From positions 1 through 41,661 of the forward strand of contig DFGY01000102.1 in NCBI GenBank assembly GCA_002372505.1: a stretch of DNA of 41,661 nucleotides, written 5' to 3'. Positions within the stretch are counted from its first letter, which is position 1. Each line of letters begins with the position of its first letter. Below, one piece after another: positions 8,916 to 17,833 of the stretch. The translations under genes were made by a program, and so were the position numbers. This stretch comes from Firmicutes bacterium UBA3738 (GTDB lineage: Bacteria; Bacillota; Clostridia; Peptostreptococcales; Anaerovoracaceae). The notes beneath the pieces are model-generated. The model made no database searches and was not told where the DNA came from. It saw nothing but the letters and a program-made list of their open reading frames with translations.

Positions 8916-9899
8916 ATGGAAAAGAAAGTATGTGAAAATTGCGGTTTTGAAAATGTGCTCGAGGCGAATTTCTGCGCGGAATGCGGATCGAAACTTGGAG
9001 CGGACACGGCACCAAATGCTAACATTCCGGCTTCGGCAGACAACAATACAAGCCCCGTTGCAACGGTTGGAGCGAGCAGTGGCAACGAGTGCCTGATTTG
9101 CGGAAAGAAAGTCGGGATGCTGTCTACAAAGCACAAGTGCAAAGATGGAGTAATATGTCTGGATTGTTACAGAAACACCAGGATGCCTAGTGACCAGGAG
9201 ACCCTAAAGCAGGTTGCTTCAGCATCTCTTGATGAATTCTGGGGCTTGGTGGAAGTGAACAATGACAGACTCAGGGCATTAGATGAACTTGCCGATGAGA
9301 TTCAAACCTTTGATTTTACGACGGCAATGGGTGAATGGGCCAAGTTCGACGATGAATCCAGGAGAGTGCTTTTCAAGAGCCATCACAATCCCTACTCACA
9401 GCAGTTTAAAGCAGAGGATTACGCCATATTTGATTACGATCAGATTGTTGACTTTGAACTGTTGGAGGATGGAGACAGTGTTTTAAAGGGCGGTGTAGGC
9501 AGAGCCGTTGTGGGTAAGGTGCTCTTTGGCAATGTTGGTGCAATAGTGGGCAGTACCACCAGGAAGGAAAGAGCCGTCTGCAACAGCTTGATTATAAAAA
9601 TGACAGTAAAAGACTATGTGGCGCCGGCATTTTATGTCAATTTAATCACTTCCGAAATGCGTAAGGATAATCAGACCTACAAGGAGCTGTATCAATACGC
9701 CCAGGACATTACGGCAAAGCTTAACATTATCGCATCAGAAAAGAAAGAAATGGAACAGATTCCACCTAAAGTTGTGGTTGAGCAGACTCCTCAGGTGGAT
9801 CCGGTTGAGGAAATCAGGCGTTTTAAAGAGCTTATGGACGAGGGGATATTGACGCAAGAAGAATTTGAGGCTAAAAAGAAACTAATTTTGGGGATTTGA
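8916..9899 (+). CDS. Zinc-ribbon / DUF4428-like / SHOCT-domain protein
   Basis: 327 aa, ATG 8916 with AAGGAGGAG just upstream. An N-terminal zinc ribbon (CENCG...CAECG, residues 6-24) is followed by a second four-cysteine region (CLICGKK...CKDGVICLDC, about 52-80) like DUF4428. A central domain of unknown function includes a glycine-rich stretch (GGVGRAVVGKVLFGNVGAIVG, about 190-212). The last 35 residues match the SHOCT short C-terminal domain (EIRRFKELMDEGILTQEEFEAKK). No membrane segment is obvious, although the glycine-rich stretch could contact the bilayer. It lies 21 bases after the TPR-propeller gene and is probably co-transcribed. Such proteins are common but of unknown function; a metal-binding adaptor is a guess. 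Confidence 0.75.
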   Translation: MEKKVCENCGFENVLEANFCAECGSKLGADTAPNANIPASADNNTSPVATVGASSGNECLICGKKVGMLSTKHKCKDGVICLDCYRNTRMPSDQETLKQVASASLDEFWGLVEVNNDRLRALDELADEIQTFDFTTAMGEWAKFDDESRRVLFKSHHNPYSQQFKAEDYAIFDYDQIVDFELLEDGDSVLKGGVGRAVVGKVLFGNVGAIVGSTTRKERAVCNSLIIKMTVKDYVAPAFYVNLITSEMRKDNQTYKELYQYAQDITAKLNIIASEKKEMEQIPPKVVVEQTPQVDPVEEIRRFKELMDEGILTQEEFEAKKKLILGI

Positions 9900-9930
9900 G
9901 ATGGTTGGAATGGATGTAAACATTATTCAT

Positions 9931-9959
9931 TAAACATTTTAATGTTAATGATGTATAAT
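9931..9959 (+). promoter_or_regulatory. Probable sigma-A promoter for the FHA-ABC operon
   Basis: TAAACA (9931-9936), 17 bases, TATAAT (9954-9959). A perfect palindrome, AACATTTTAATGTT, overlaps the spacer and could be an operator. Confidence 0.5.
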
Positions 9960-10012
9960 GTTACAAGAAGATTATCTGGTGTTATTACTGAACAAGCAGA
10001 AGTAAAAACAGT

Positions 10013-11476
10013 ATGAATGATAGAAGCAATGAAGCTAACATTCTCATTGTGGGTAGTACCACACGTAAGATTGTTGCTTTGCATAGTGGGAAGAGGTGGG
10101 TCATTGGTAGATCTGCCGAAGGAGATGTAGATATTGTATTTGATGAATCTATTGTATCCAGGGTACATGGTGAGTTTTATAGTGAAGGTGAAGACTGGTA
10201 CTATCATGACCTTAATAGCAGCAACGGAACCTTCATCGACGAATACCATGTCTACCATGAAGATATTGCCGTCCCTCTGAAGGATGGCACAGTATTAAGA
10301 ATCGACGATGAGCGCTCTCTGGGGAAGGCCCATTCCGCAGGGATCCTCATTTATTTTTTCTATGGCAATTTCGAATCTCGGTATGATTCATTCCCGCTTA
10401 ATAAAGGGCAGTCAGAGATAACCATTGGAAGGGCTAAACAGAACGACATAGTCCTGGATACCATCACAGCATCCAGAAAGCATGGTATGCTTTACAGAGA
10501 TGGCGGGAGATTAATGTATAAAGATCTGGGGAGCACTAGCGGTACATATCTAAACAGCGTGCCGGTGAGTGCTCCGGTTGAAATAACGCCCAAAGATGTT
10601 CTAATCGCAGGTAATATTAAGCTGATATATACCGGCGATATGTTCATATACACCAAACCGGATGCAGGTAGTTATCTGACTATAAAGGAGCTAAGCAGAG
10701 TAGTTAACGATTCAGACAGGAAGGGTCAGAAAAAGACCATATTAAACGATGTCAATGTAGGCATACAGGAAGGCAAACTGGTTGCGGTGCTCGGCGGCTC
10801 AGGCGCAGGAAAGACAACATTCATGCACTGCGTCATCGGGTATGAAAAGGCCACAAGCGGAACAGTTGAGGTTGATGGAATCAACATTTTAAACGATGAA
10901 AAACTTATAAAAGATAAGATTGGATATGTGCCTCAGGATGATCTGCTCAGGCCGAATCTCACTACAATAAAGACTCTAGATTACATTGGGAGAATCAGAC
11001 TACCTAAAGATGTAAATGCAGAAGACAGGAAGAATAGAATCATAAGCACTTTAAGGGACTTGGATTTGCCGGAGGATGTATGGAATAGTCAGATAAGGAA
11101 ATTATCCGGCGGTCAGCGTAAGCGTGTAAGCGTTGCCAGTGAGCTGATTTCAGATCCGCCGCTAATGTTTCTCGATGAGCCCACATCGGGGCTGGACCCT
11201 GAGACGGAGACAAAGTTTGTCAGACTCATGAAGAGGCTGGCTCATAACAACGGCAAAACTATGATTGTAGTCACACACACCATAAGGAATATTATGGACT
11301 TTGACATAGTGCTCTTCTTTGGACCTGGCGGCAAACTATGCTTTAGCGGTTCTCCGCAGAGCGCGCTGAACTACTTTGGCGTTACCGACTTTGTGGATAT
11401 ATACGATAGGGCTTCGAAGAATACAGACGTATATTCCAACGAATGCAGAGAAAAAAACAGGAGGAGACTTGGATGA
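10013..11476 (+). CDS. ABC transporter ATPase with two N-terminal FHA domains
   Basis: 487 aa. FHA domain 1 spans about 29-100 (IGR at 31-33, SRVH at 49-52, NG at 71-72) and FHA domain 2 about 137-207 (IGR, SRKH at 154-157). The ABC ATPase spans about 222-455: Walker A GGSGAGKTT (261-269), signature LSGGQRKR (364-371), Walker B MFLDEP (385-390), switch His422. The ATPase is of the ABCG/White type and needs a partner permease, which follows with an ATGA overlap. FHA domains bind phosphothreonine, so the transporter is probably switched or recruited by the Ser/Thr kinase at 19389. No good ribosome site is seen before ATG 10013. The substrate is unknown. Confidence 0.88.
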   Translation: MNDRSNEANILIVGSTTRKIVALHSGKRWVIGRSAEGDVDIVFDESIVSRVHGEFYSEGEDWYYHDLNSSNGTFIDEYHVYHEDIAVPLKDGTVLRIDDERSLGKAHSAGILIYFFYGNFESRYDSFPLNKGQSEITIGRAKQNDIVLDTITASRKHGMLYRDGGRLMYKDLGSTSGTYLNSVPVSAPVEITPKDVLIAGNIKLIYTGDMFIYTKPDAGSYLTIKELSRVVNDSDRKGQKKTILNDVNVGIQEGKLVAVLGGSGAGKTTFMHCVIGYEKATSGTVEVDGINILNDEKLIKDKIGYVPQDDLLRPNLTTIKTLDYIGRIRLPKDVNAEDRKNRIISTLRDLDLPEDVWNSQIRKLSGGQRKRVSVASELISDPPLMFLDEPTSGLDPETETKFVRLMKRLAHNNGKTMIVVTHTIRNIMDFDIVLFFGPGGKLCFSGSPQSALNYFGVTDFVDIYDRASKNTDVYSNECREKNRRRLG

Positions 11477-12393
11477 GTTCGAGAAGAAGAAACTGTGTTG
11501 AGCAGTTTGTCGTCCTCCTGCAAAGGAGCGCGGAACTGTTCCTGAAAGATATAAAGAAGGTGGCAATAACCATGGCCCTTCCCATAGTCATTGCCGTGAT
11601 AATAATAGCCGTCGAAGACTACGACAAGGTGAAGACCTATGAGGACACCAGAGCCCTGCTGTTCACTATCGTTTCTGCGGCCATATACATTGGGATGTTT
11701 AACTCCCTTACTCTGATTTGTAAGGAACGAAGCATAATAAAGCGCGAGTATCTGACGGGAATGAAGCTGTCGTCTTACGTTATGGCCAATGTTGTAGTCC
11801 AGGCGTTCATTTCTTTAATACAGGCTCTTGTAATGACTATAATGCTATACGGCCTGGGAGAAACCTTTTTAGAAGGTAAGGGGCTGGAAAGCCATCCTGC
11901 ATTCATGTTCTATATGATAAGCATGTTCCTGATTGTCTTCACTGCGGACATGATGGGGATGTTCATTTCTTCCGTAGTTAAAACCGCGGAAATGGCCAAT
12001 CTAATTGCTCCGGTAATCATAATAGTGCAGTTGATTATGAGCGGAGTGCTTTTCAAGCTGGATGGAGTAATGGAGAAGGTGGCAAGCCTGACAGTAAGTA
12101 AGTGGGGCATGCACAGCGTAGGAGCCATACGGGATCTTAGCACGCTGAAAATGAAGATAACCACCACAGATGACTGGAAGTCAATTAACGATGACATAGC
12201 TGATGTTAATAAAGCAATGAATAAAGATATAGATTTAAACAGCCTTGCTGCTATACCGGATAGCGAGAACAAGGATTATGCTGCTACCATGGGGAACCTG
12301 ATTGACTCCTGGGGAGCATTGCTACTCATCATAGCCATTTGCATAATACTATGCATTATATTTTTAAGAAATACGAAGAAGGATCAGAGGTAG
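11473..12393 (+). CDS. ABC-2 type permease partner of the FHA-ABC ATPase
   Basis: 306 aa from ATG 11473, which overlaps the TGA of the ATPase gene (ATGA); GAGGAG lies 7 bases upstream. About six hydrophobic helices can be seen: roughly 30-46, 60-80, 100-125, 140-165, 175-195 and the C-terminal helix 278-300 (ALLLIIAICIILCIIF). A large soluble loop (about 205-275) precedes the last helix. This is the architecture of ABC-2/ABCG membrane domains, here separated from the ATPase instead of fused as in eukaryotic ABCG half-transporters. Tight coupling implies one exporter. ABC-2 permeases of this sort export lipids, glycans or peptides; nothing in the sequence decides between them. Confidence 0.85.
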   Translation: MSSRRRNCVEQFVVLLQRSAELFLKDIKKVAITMALPIVIAVIIIAVEDYDKVKTYEDTRALLFTIVSAAIYIGMFNSLTLICKERSIIKREYLTGMKLSSYVMANVVVQAFISLIQALVMTIMLYGLGETFLEGKGLESHPAFMFYMISMFLIVFTADMMGMFISSVVKTAEMANLIAPVIIIVQLIMSGVLFKLDGVMEKVASLTVSKWGMHSVGAIRDLSTLKMKITTTDDWKSINDDIADVNKAMNKDIDLNSLAAIPDSENKDYAATMGNLIDSWGALLLIIAICIILCIIFLRNTKKDQR

Positions 12394-12399
12394 GTAAAT

Positions 12400-13947
12400 A
12401 TGAATCAAGATATTGAAAGAACCGAAGAGTTATTAAAATACGCAAACAAAAAAGGCAGTAAGAAAAAGCTGATTGTCATAGTCGCAATACTTGCAGTGCT
12501 GGCAGTTGGCGGAGGATTATTCGCAGGGCTGAAGATTCACAACAATAGTCAGATTACGGAGAAACTGAACAAGGCCGACGCCCTCTTGAAGGAAGGGGAC
12601 TACAAAGCCGCTCTTACAGCCTATGAAGATGTAATCGAGATAGACGAAAACAACGCCGCAGCCTATGAAGGCGCCGGCGACTCCCACAGAGGATTAGGAA
12701 AGCCTAAAGAAGCTTTGGTTAATTACGAAGAATCTATTAAAAAAGATAAAAAGAGAAAATCCCCGTATCCGAAAGCCATACGCACAGCTACAGAGCTCGG
12801 TGACGACAAGAAGGCAGAAAAGTTAGTTAAAGACATGAACAAAAATGTTGAAGGTGCCGAGAAGGTAACCGTAGAGCAGATGATAATGGGGTGCACCCCG
12901 GCGAATATGCAGTCCGGTGGAACTGTCTGCGAATCTACGGAAGGACTGTTTATAGCCAATAAACCAAATAAAGGCGACATTTCCCTCATTGATAATGACG
13001 GTAAAGAGAAGAAGGTTTTCACATATGGAGATTTAGGTAAAAATCAGTATCTTGGACGGTTAAATTATTGGGATGGATGGATATATTATGCTGTCATCGA
13101 ATACTTCGATGACATCGATGGAGATTCAACATCAGCCACCATGAGAAGGGTTAAAATTGATGGTAGTTCAGATATGGAATTAGCCTGCGATATGATAGTT
13201 AACCCGGGTAACATAGCAATTATAAAGGGCAAGATTTATTATACCCAGTGGCCGTTTATGGGAGATAGCACATTAAACAGATGTGATATAAATGGTGAAA
13301 ACGTAGAAGAACTAACGGCTATAAATGGCGATTTTATCTGCATAGACGGTAATAATATATATTACAGCCGGTCCGGGGGCGCAGAGTCTCCCCTTGATAG
13401 CATCTACAATTATAACATAGGGTCCGGTGAGAGCATGGAGGTAAAGGCAAACGAATACTTTAATCTGCTTGGCGGACAAGACAATAAATTATATGGATTT
13501 GGAGGAGCAGCAGGCGGAACCATGGACATTAAAGCTTTAGATCTAAGCGACAATAGCATTAAAAAAGTTGGTGAAACATTATATGTAGATAATGCTAATC
13601 TTTGCGAGAGTAAAATATACTGGATGTCATATAGAGAGTATTTGTCATATGGTGAAACAGACAACAGTGATAAAGATTTTCTTGAAGTTCGCGAAACAGG
13701 TCTTACTGGGGATGAAGGGAAAACAGTTAAAATTAAGCTTAATAAGTCCGAGGTGTTTAAGGACGATAATCCCGAAAATGCTTATGGTGTACTTATTTCT
13801 GACTTATGTGTGGTCAACGATAAGTTGTATTATACGTTACACAGGGAGATGTCTGATGAAAAAGCTGATGGTTTAGAACTCACAATAACGCCTGTATTCG
13901 GATGCATAAATCTTGATGGAACAGAAAACGAACTATACGGATATTAG
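12400..13947 (+). CDS. Membrane-anchored TPR protein with DUF5050-like propeller (paralogue 2)
   Basis: 515 aa, ATG 12400, only 6 bases after the permease gene, with GAGGTAGG upstream. Cytoplasmic tail MNQDIERTEELLKYANKK, membrane helix about 24-46, TPR-like repeats about 52-140 (GDYKAALTAYEDVIEIDENN), and a propeller-like region about 165-515 with repeated IYYxxxxG turns, ending GCINLDGTENELYGY. It is paralogous to the protein at 7305 over the full length, including the final NELYGY / NEIYGY. Its position directly behind the FHA-ABC/ABC-2 pair suggests a periplasm-facing partner of that exporter or a sensor for it. Confidence 0.75.
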   Translation: MNQDIERTEELLKYANKKGSKKKLIVIVAILAVLAVGGGLFAGLKIHNNSQITEKLNKADALLKEGDYKAALTAYEDVIEIDENNAAAYEGAGDSHRGLGKPKEALVNYEESIKKDKKRKSPYPKAIRTATELGDDKKAEKLVKDMNKNVEGAEKVTVEQMIMGCTPANMQSGGTVCESTEGLFIANKPNKGDISLIDNDGKEKKVFTYGDLGKNQYLGRLNYWDGWIYYAVIEYFDDIDGDSTSATMRRVKIDGSSDMELACDMIVNPGNIAIIKGKIYYTQWPFMGDSTLNRCDINGENVEELTAINGDFICIDGNNIYYSRSGGAESPLDSIYNYNIGSGESMEVKANEYFNLLGGQDNKLYGFGGAAGGTMDIKALDLSDNSIKKVGETLYVDNANLCESKIYWMSYREYLSYGETDNSDKDFLEVRETGLTGDEGKTVKIKLNKSEVFKDDNPENAYGVLISDLCVVNDKLYYTLHREMSDEKADGLELTITPVFGCINLDGTENELYGY

Positions 13948-13973
13948 TCGTGGAGCATTGAAAGGAGACAAAA

Positions 13974-14930
13974 ATGAGATGTCCTAATTGTGGTAAAGAA
14001 ATTGATGCCGGTACGAAATTCTGCACCAATTGTGGAGCGCCTGCTCCGACCGGGCAGCAAAACATTGAGCCCCGTAAGGCTGTAGTGAGGCAAAAGAGCG
14101 GTGGTATGAGCCCTGCAATCTTGGCTTTGATCATTGTTTGCGTTGTGGCAGTCATGGCTGCAGCAGGCTTTGGTATCGGAAAGTTAATATCCAACAACAG
14201 TTCCGACACTACTGCAGAGACTTCCGAGAGTCAGTCAAGCGACAGCGGATTTAAGGACTACAGCGCTAGTGAGGATGATGCAGAAGAAGTCGAAGATGTT
14301 GAGTTTGAAGGCGTCGATGATAGTAATATAGCCGACTATAGTAATGTGCTAAAAGCTAGCGATTATGTGACTTTTGAAGATGGCGAATTTACATTTATAT
14401 ATCCAAAGAACTTCTATAACAGTGCAAAGTGTCTAAAAGATGACTCCGGTACAACATATGTGTTTGATGCTAATGACGGGAGCAGATTTGTAGTTGGAAA
14501 ACACAAAGAAGAAGGAGATGGAAAACAAGCAGTCCAAAGAATAAAAACAAATTATAGTGAGTACTTAAGCTCGATTAATTATTATTTTCCTCTCGAAGAA
14601 GAAGGATATGAGTTTGATGATGCTTACGCAGGAAAAGATGAGAAAAAGGGTTCATATTTTGGTGTAGTTTCCGGTCCCCTTGCTGAGGACAGTGCGTACC
14701 AAGGATATAAAGAGGTTACATATGAAAATGGTGTCGTGTATGAAATGGAAATAATAACGCCGGAAAGCGAATTGGAATCGGTTGACAAAGATAAGGGAGG
14801 AGACATGCAGGTCGGAAATGGAGATTATCTTATTGACTGCCTATACGTAGGAATGTCTAAGACCCTTAGAGGTTTAAATAATGGTAAACCGCATAAAGAT
14901 AAAGAAACATATATTAATAGTCAAAAGTAA
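13974..14930 (+). CDS. Zinc-ribbon single-pass membrane protein with unknown extracytoplasmic domain
   Basis: 318 aa; AAGGAG precedes ATG 13974. An N-terminal zinc ribbon (CPNCG...CTNCG, residues 3-21) lies in the cytoplasm, a single membrane helix spans about 46-68, and then comes a Ser/Asp/Glu-rich stalk (about 72-115). The extracytoplasmic domain of about 190 residues has the pattern YVTFEDGEFTFIYPKNFYN, found in uncharacterised clostridial secreted domains that remind me of PsbP/MOG1-like folds; I do not recognise it firmly. It lies 26 bases downstream of the TPR-propeller gene in the same operon. Probably part of the same envelope sensor set; no function is assigned. Confidence 0.7.
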   Translation: MRCPNCGKEIDAGTKFCTNCGAPAPTGQQNIEPRKAVVRQKSGGMSPAILALIIVCVVAVMAAAGFGIGKLISNNSSDTTAETSESQSSDSGFKDYSASEDDAEEVEDVEFEGVDDSNIADYSNVLKASDYVTFEDGEFTFIYPKNFYNSAKCLKDDSGTTYVFDANDGSRFVVGKHKEEGDGKQAVQRIKTNYSEYLSSINYYFPLEEEGYEFDDAYAGKDEKKGSYFGVVSGPLAEDSAYQGYKEVTYENGVVYEMEIITPESELESVDKDKGGDMQVGNGDYLIDCLYVGMSKTLRGLNNGKPHKDKETYINSQK

Positions 14931-14950
14931 ATTGGCGGATGAGGTTGAAG

Positions 14951-15919
14951 ATGAAGAAAATAATATTAGCCATAATAACGAGTGCATTGATAGTGACATT
15001 AGCGGCCTGCGGCCAAGGCGGCGACTCTTCCTCCAGCGAGGCGAGTTCGGCTTCTTCCGCTTCTCAAAAGCAGGAGCAGCAAGAGGCCAAGGAACAAGAA
15101 GAGAAGTCGGCAGAGCCGGAGGAAAGTGACACAATTCAGGATTGCAAGTATACGAAGGACGAGCCTCTGGTAATTGAAGTCGACCCGGGACACGGCGGCG
15201 GCGATGGCGGAGCTGAAGCAGTATGGAATGGCGAGACTATTCTCGAGAAGGACGTAAATTTAAGGCTCGCTTTTAAGCTGGCGAATCATCTTAAAAAGTA
15301 TGAAAACGTCAAAGTGATTATGACCAGGGAAGATGATACTGCCAGTGAAATCCATGAGCGGATAGCGAAAGCTGCAGATGACAAAGCGGATCTTGTAGTG
15401 AGCGTGCATAATAATGCATATGGCAAAGGGTTCCGATATAAGGACGGATGTATGGTGCTGGCGGCTACAGGGAACCTGGATGAAGAAAAGGCAAAGGAAG
15501 ATCAACTGCTAGGAGCGTATATTCTCAGGGAACTTGCAAAAGCAGGTCCGGATGGCGCTGGTCCGGCTGACAGAGGTCTGCTCCTCAGATATAACGAGGA
15601 TGGTGAAACATACGAGAACGGCAAGCTCCAGGATTATTACGGAGTCGTAAGAAGGAGCGCTCTTGCCGGATTCACAGGCATTGTTATTGAGCACGGCTAC
15701 CTGGATAATGAAAAAGATTATAACAATTATCTTTCCACAGACGAGCAGCTGGAAAGGCTTGCCGAAGCAGACGCCAGAGGAATTGCGGCATATTACAGAC
15801 TCATTCCCGTAAAGAAAGAGACTGAAAAATACAAGACACAACACATAATCATGGTCGATGAGAACGATGAAAATACGCAGTACATAAAAGAGGAATATGA
15901 TTTGAACCTTCTTGACTAG
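14951..15919 (+). CDS. N-acetylmuramoyl-L-alanine amidase, lipoprotein (Amidase_3)
   Basis: 322 aa. I prefer ATG 14951 (GAGG at 14941-14944) to ATG 14939. A lipoprotein signal (MKKIILAIITSALIVTLAAC) has lipobox LAAC with Cys20 as the lipidated residue, followed by a Ser/Glu/Gln linker to about 55. The catalytic domain carries the Amidase_3 zinc and catalytic residues: His in VDPGHGGGDGG, Glu in ILEKDVNLRLA, His in VSVHNNAYG, and the catalytic Glu in VIEHGYLDN. The family cuts the bond between MurNAc and L-Ala in peptidoglycan, here on the outer face of the membrane. The 3' end of the gene overlaps the ECF-type promoter at 15902. Confidence 0.88.
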   Translation: MKKIILAIITSALIVTLAACGQGGDSSSSEASSASSASQKQEQQEAKEQEEKSAEPEESDTIQDCKYTKDEPLVIEVDPGHGGGDGGAEAVWNGETILEKDVNLRLAFKLANHLKKYENVKVIMTREDDTASEIHERIAKAADDKADLVVSVHNNAYGKGFRYKDGCMVLAATGNLDEEKAKEDQLLGAYILRELAKAGPDGAGPADRGLLLRYNEDGETYENGKLQDYYGVVRRSALAGFTGIVIEHGYLDNEKDYNNYLSTDEQLERLAEADARGIAAYYRLIPVKKETEKYKTQHIIMVDENDENTQYIKEEYDLNLLD

Positions 15920-15929
15920 ATGTGCATCT
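15902..15929 (+). promoter_or_regulatory. Putative ECF sigma promoter, site 4 (autoregulatory)
   Basis: TTGAACC (15902-15908), 14 bases, TGCATCT (15923-15929). The -35 is inside the last codons of the amidase gene. It precedes the sigma-like gene and the ECF sigma gene, so the sigma factor probably activates its own operon. Confidence 0.75.
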
Positions 15930-15953
15930 AAGAGTCAGAAGGGAATGGTAAAT

Positions 15954-16385
15954 ATGTACTACGACAACATTGAAGAGCGCATCATGCTCGTAAAATGCGG
16001 AGATGTCTCTGCATTCGAAGAACTGGTTCTGGAAGGCTGTGGCAGTTTGTATCTTTATGCAGCGGTGCTAAGGGATACAAAAAAGGAAAGGTTCGACCTT
16101 GTAAGGTCTACTTATCTCCATGCATGGGATAGGCTCGCCATGCTTGAAATACCTACAAAATACGATGTTTGGATAAAGGGTATTTTATGGCAGGAGGCAG
16201 CCGCCGAATATGATGAGGATGAGGTGATGGTGGAGCATGTGGCTCACGACAGAGTTAGCCGGATTATGCGGGAAGCCTTTAGGTACGCGGAAAATTACTG
16301 GTACCTTTCTCCCGAAGACAAGGCCAGGCTTACTTCATCAGTTATATCGGAAATATGTAAGCGGGAAGAACTGAAAAGCAATTAG
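15954..16385 (+). CDS. Small sigma-70 region 2-like protein
   Basis: 143 aa from ATG 15954 (AGAAGGG at 15937-15943, ten bases away); an in-frame ATG at 15945 is too close to it. Residues about 5-75 align by eye with ECF sigma region 2: MLVKCGDVSAFEELVLEG, then YLYAAVLRDTK and STYLHAWDRL. The rest (about 76-143) shows no convincing region 4 helix-turn-helix. A protein with only region 2 could not recognise a complete promoter alone, so it may be a decayed sigma factor or a modulator that pairs with the full sigma encoded 8 bases downstream. The gene sits directly behind the putative autoregulatory promoter. Confidence 0.6.
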   Translation: MYYDNIEERIMLVKCGDVSAFEELVLEGCGSLYLYAAVLRDTKKERFDLVRSTYLHAWDRLAMLEIPTKYDVWIKGILWQEAAAEYDEDEVMVEHVAHDRVSRIMREAFRYAENYWYLSPEDKARLTSSVISEICKREELKSN

Positions 16386-16393
16386 CCGGAGAG

Positions 16394-17833
16394 ATGGATA
16401 AGAACAGTAATCTCAAAAAACTCGTGGAAGAACTGCAGCGAGGCAATGAGCAGTCTTTCACCGACATATATGAAATAACGCAGCAGGATTTGTATGTCTA
16501 TGCACTAATGCTGATGAAAAAGCCGGAAAGGGCGCAGGATTTAATGCAGGATACTTACTTAAAGATATACCAGTCCATAGATTCCTTGCGCGATCCTTCC
16601 AAGTTCATGCCATGGGCAAAGAGAATTCTCTACACCCAGGCTATGATGCATTACAGAAAACTGGGCAAAGAGCCCATTCCGGTGGATGACGAGAAGGGAT
16701 TTATCTTCGACAACATCGTTGAAGAGGGAACGGAGTACATACCTGAAGAAAAGGTAGACAGGCAGGAACTTCAGTCAATAGTTTTTGACGTTGTGAAGGT
16801 GCTCCCCGCTCAGCAACGAGTCGCCATGATTGCCTTCTATTATGACGAGATGTCAGTAAACGAGATCGCGGAAATGATGGGATGCTCAGTGGGGACCGTA
16901 AAGTCAAGACTATATTACGCCCGCAGTGCATTCAAAGATAAAATTGAAAGCTATGAAGAGAAGCACAACATCAAACTTCATAGCGCCACACCGTTGCTCC
17001 TTGTCGGCTTTAAAGACTTTGACAAGGCAGCTGCAGCATCCCATGCGGCGACAGGCAAGACTCTCTCGGCTATTCTCGCAAAAGGGAATATTGGAGGAGC
17101 CGGGACAATTGCCGGTAGCGCAGGTAGTGGTGCCGGAGCTGCGGTAAAAGTTGCGGCGGGAGCTTCGGTTAAGAAGGTTGTAGCCGGGGTAGCCATTGCC
17201 GCTCTGGTAGCCGGTGGCGGTGGAATAGGAATATATAACGGGCTTAACAGCAATGACAGCCAGAAGCCGGAGACGAAGATTGTAAAAGAACAAAAGGAAC
17301 TGACGCCTTATGAAAGTGCAATGCAGGCATATAAGAAGTTCCTTGAAGAAAAGCAGGGCGCGATAAAAGGGTACAGGATTGCACCCCTTGGCGAAGAGAT
17401 CCCAACGCTCCTTTGCGGCGAGGAAGAGAACCTTAGCAACATCAGAAAGGTCAGAATAATACAATACAGCGAAAGCACAAAGCAGGTTGAGTCTCTGGGA
17501 GACATTGAAAGCGGCAGTTCCAACGGACTTGTATATTACAGAAATAACAGACTGTATACCGCGGGATACCTTAACGGTGTGGACTTCTCCGAATATGAGA
17601 TTCAGAATGGAGAAGTATCGGTAGCCGGATACTATGTAAACAGAGATAATAGAGTAGTCAAAGTTTCATATAAGGGGCCACTCAGAGGAGTGGGCACGGC
17701 ATCGGATTACATTAATGAAGAAGTGCTAAATGAACCTGCAGATGATATAATTGACAGATATCGGAGCGAATACGAGTCGTCAAAACTGACGCTTGAAGAC
17801 AACAATGAGGAGAACAGAGAAAGGATAAAATGA
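16394..17833 (+). CDS. ECF sigma factor fused to a membrane anchor and extracytoplasmic domain
   Basis: 479 aa, ATG 16394 with CCGGAGAG upstream. Sigma region 2 spans about 22-88 (FTDIYEITQQDLYVYALMLM, then AQDLMQDTYLKIYQ and the KFMPWAKRILYTQA stretch). Region 4 spans about 125-182 (VLPAQQRVAMIAFYYDEMSVNEIAEMMGCSVGTVKSRL, a clear helix-turn-helix; motif split here for reading). A long Ala/Gly-rich hinge (about 205-258) leads to one membrane helix (about 261-282), then a 195-residue C-terminal domain outside the cell. The sigma factor is therefore tethered, unlike the usual soluble ECF with a separate anti-sigma. Release by proteolysis or conformational signalling across the membrane would be needed. 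It is probably the reader of the TTGAACC-N14-TGCATCT sites. It overlaps the next gene by 4 bases. Confidence 0.88.
   Translation: MDKNSNLKKLVEELQRGNEQSFTDIYEITQQDLYVYALMLMKKPERAQDLMQDTYLKIYQSIDSLRDPSKFMPWAKRILYTQAMMHYRKLGKEPIPVDDEKGFIFDNIVEEGTEYIPEEKVDRQELQSIVFDVVKVLPAQQRVAMIAFYYDEMSVNEIAEMMGCSVGTVKSRLYYARSAFKDKIESYEEKHNIKLHSATPLLLVGFKDFDKAAAASHAATGKTLSAILAKGNIGGAGTIAGSAGSGAGAAVKVAAGASVKKVVAGVAIAALVAGGGGIGIYNGLNSNDSQKPETKIVKEQKELTPYESAMQAYKKFLEEKQGAIKGYRIAPLGEEIPTLLCGEEENLSNIRKVRIIQYSESTKQVESLGDIESGSSNGLVYYRNNRLYTAGYLNGVDFSEYEIQNGEVSVAGYYVNRDNRVVKVSYKGPLRGVGTASDYINEEVLNEPADDIIDRYRSEYESSKLTLEDNNEENRERIK

Noticed and set aside
16910..17464. 184-residue minus-strand frame opposite the sigma gene
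   Set aside because: Antisense to a clear sigma factor gene, no ribosome site, no recognisable motif.
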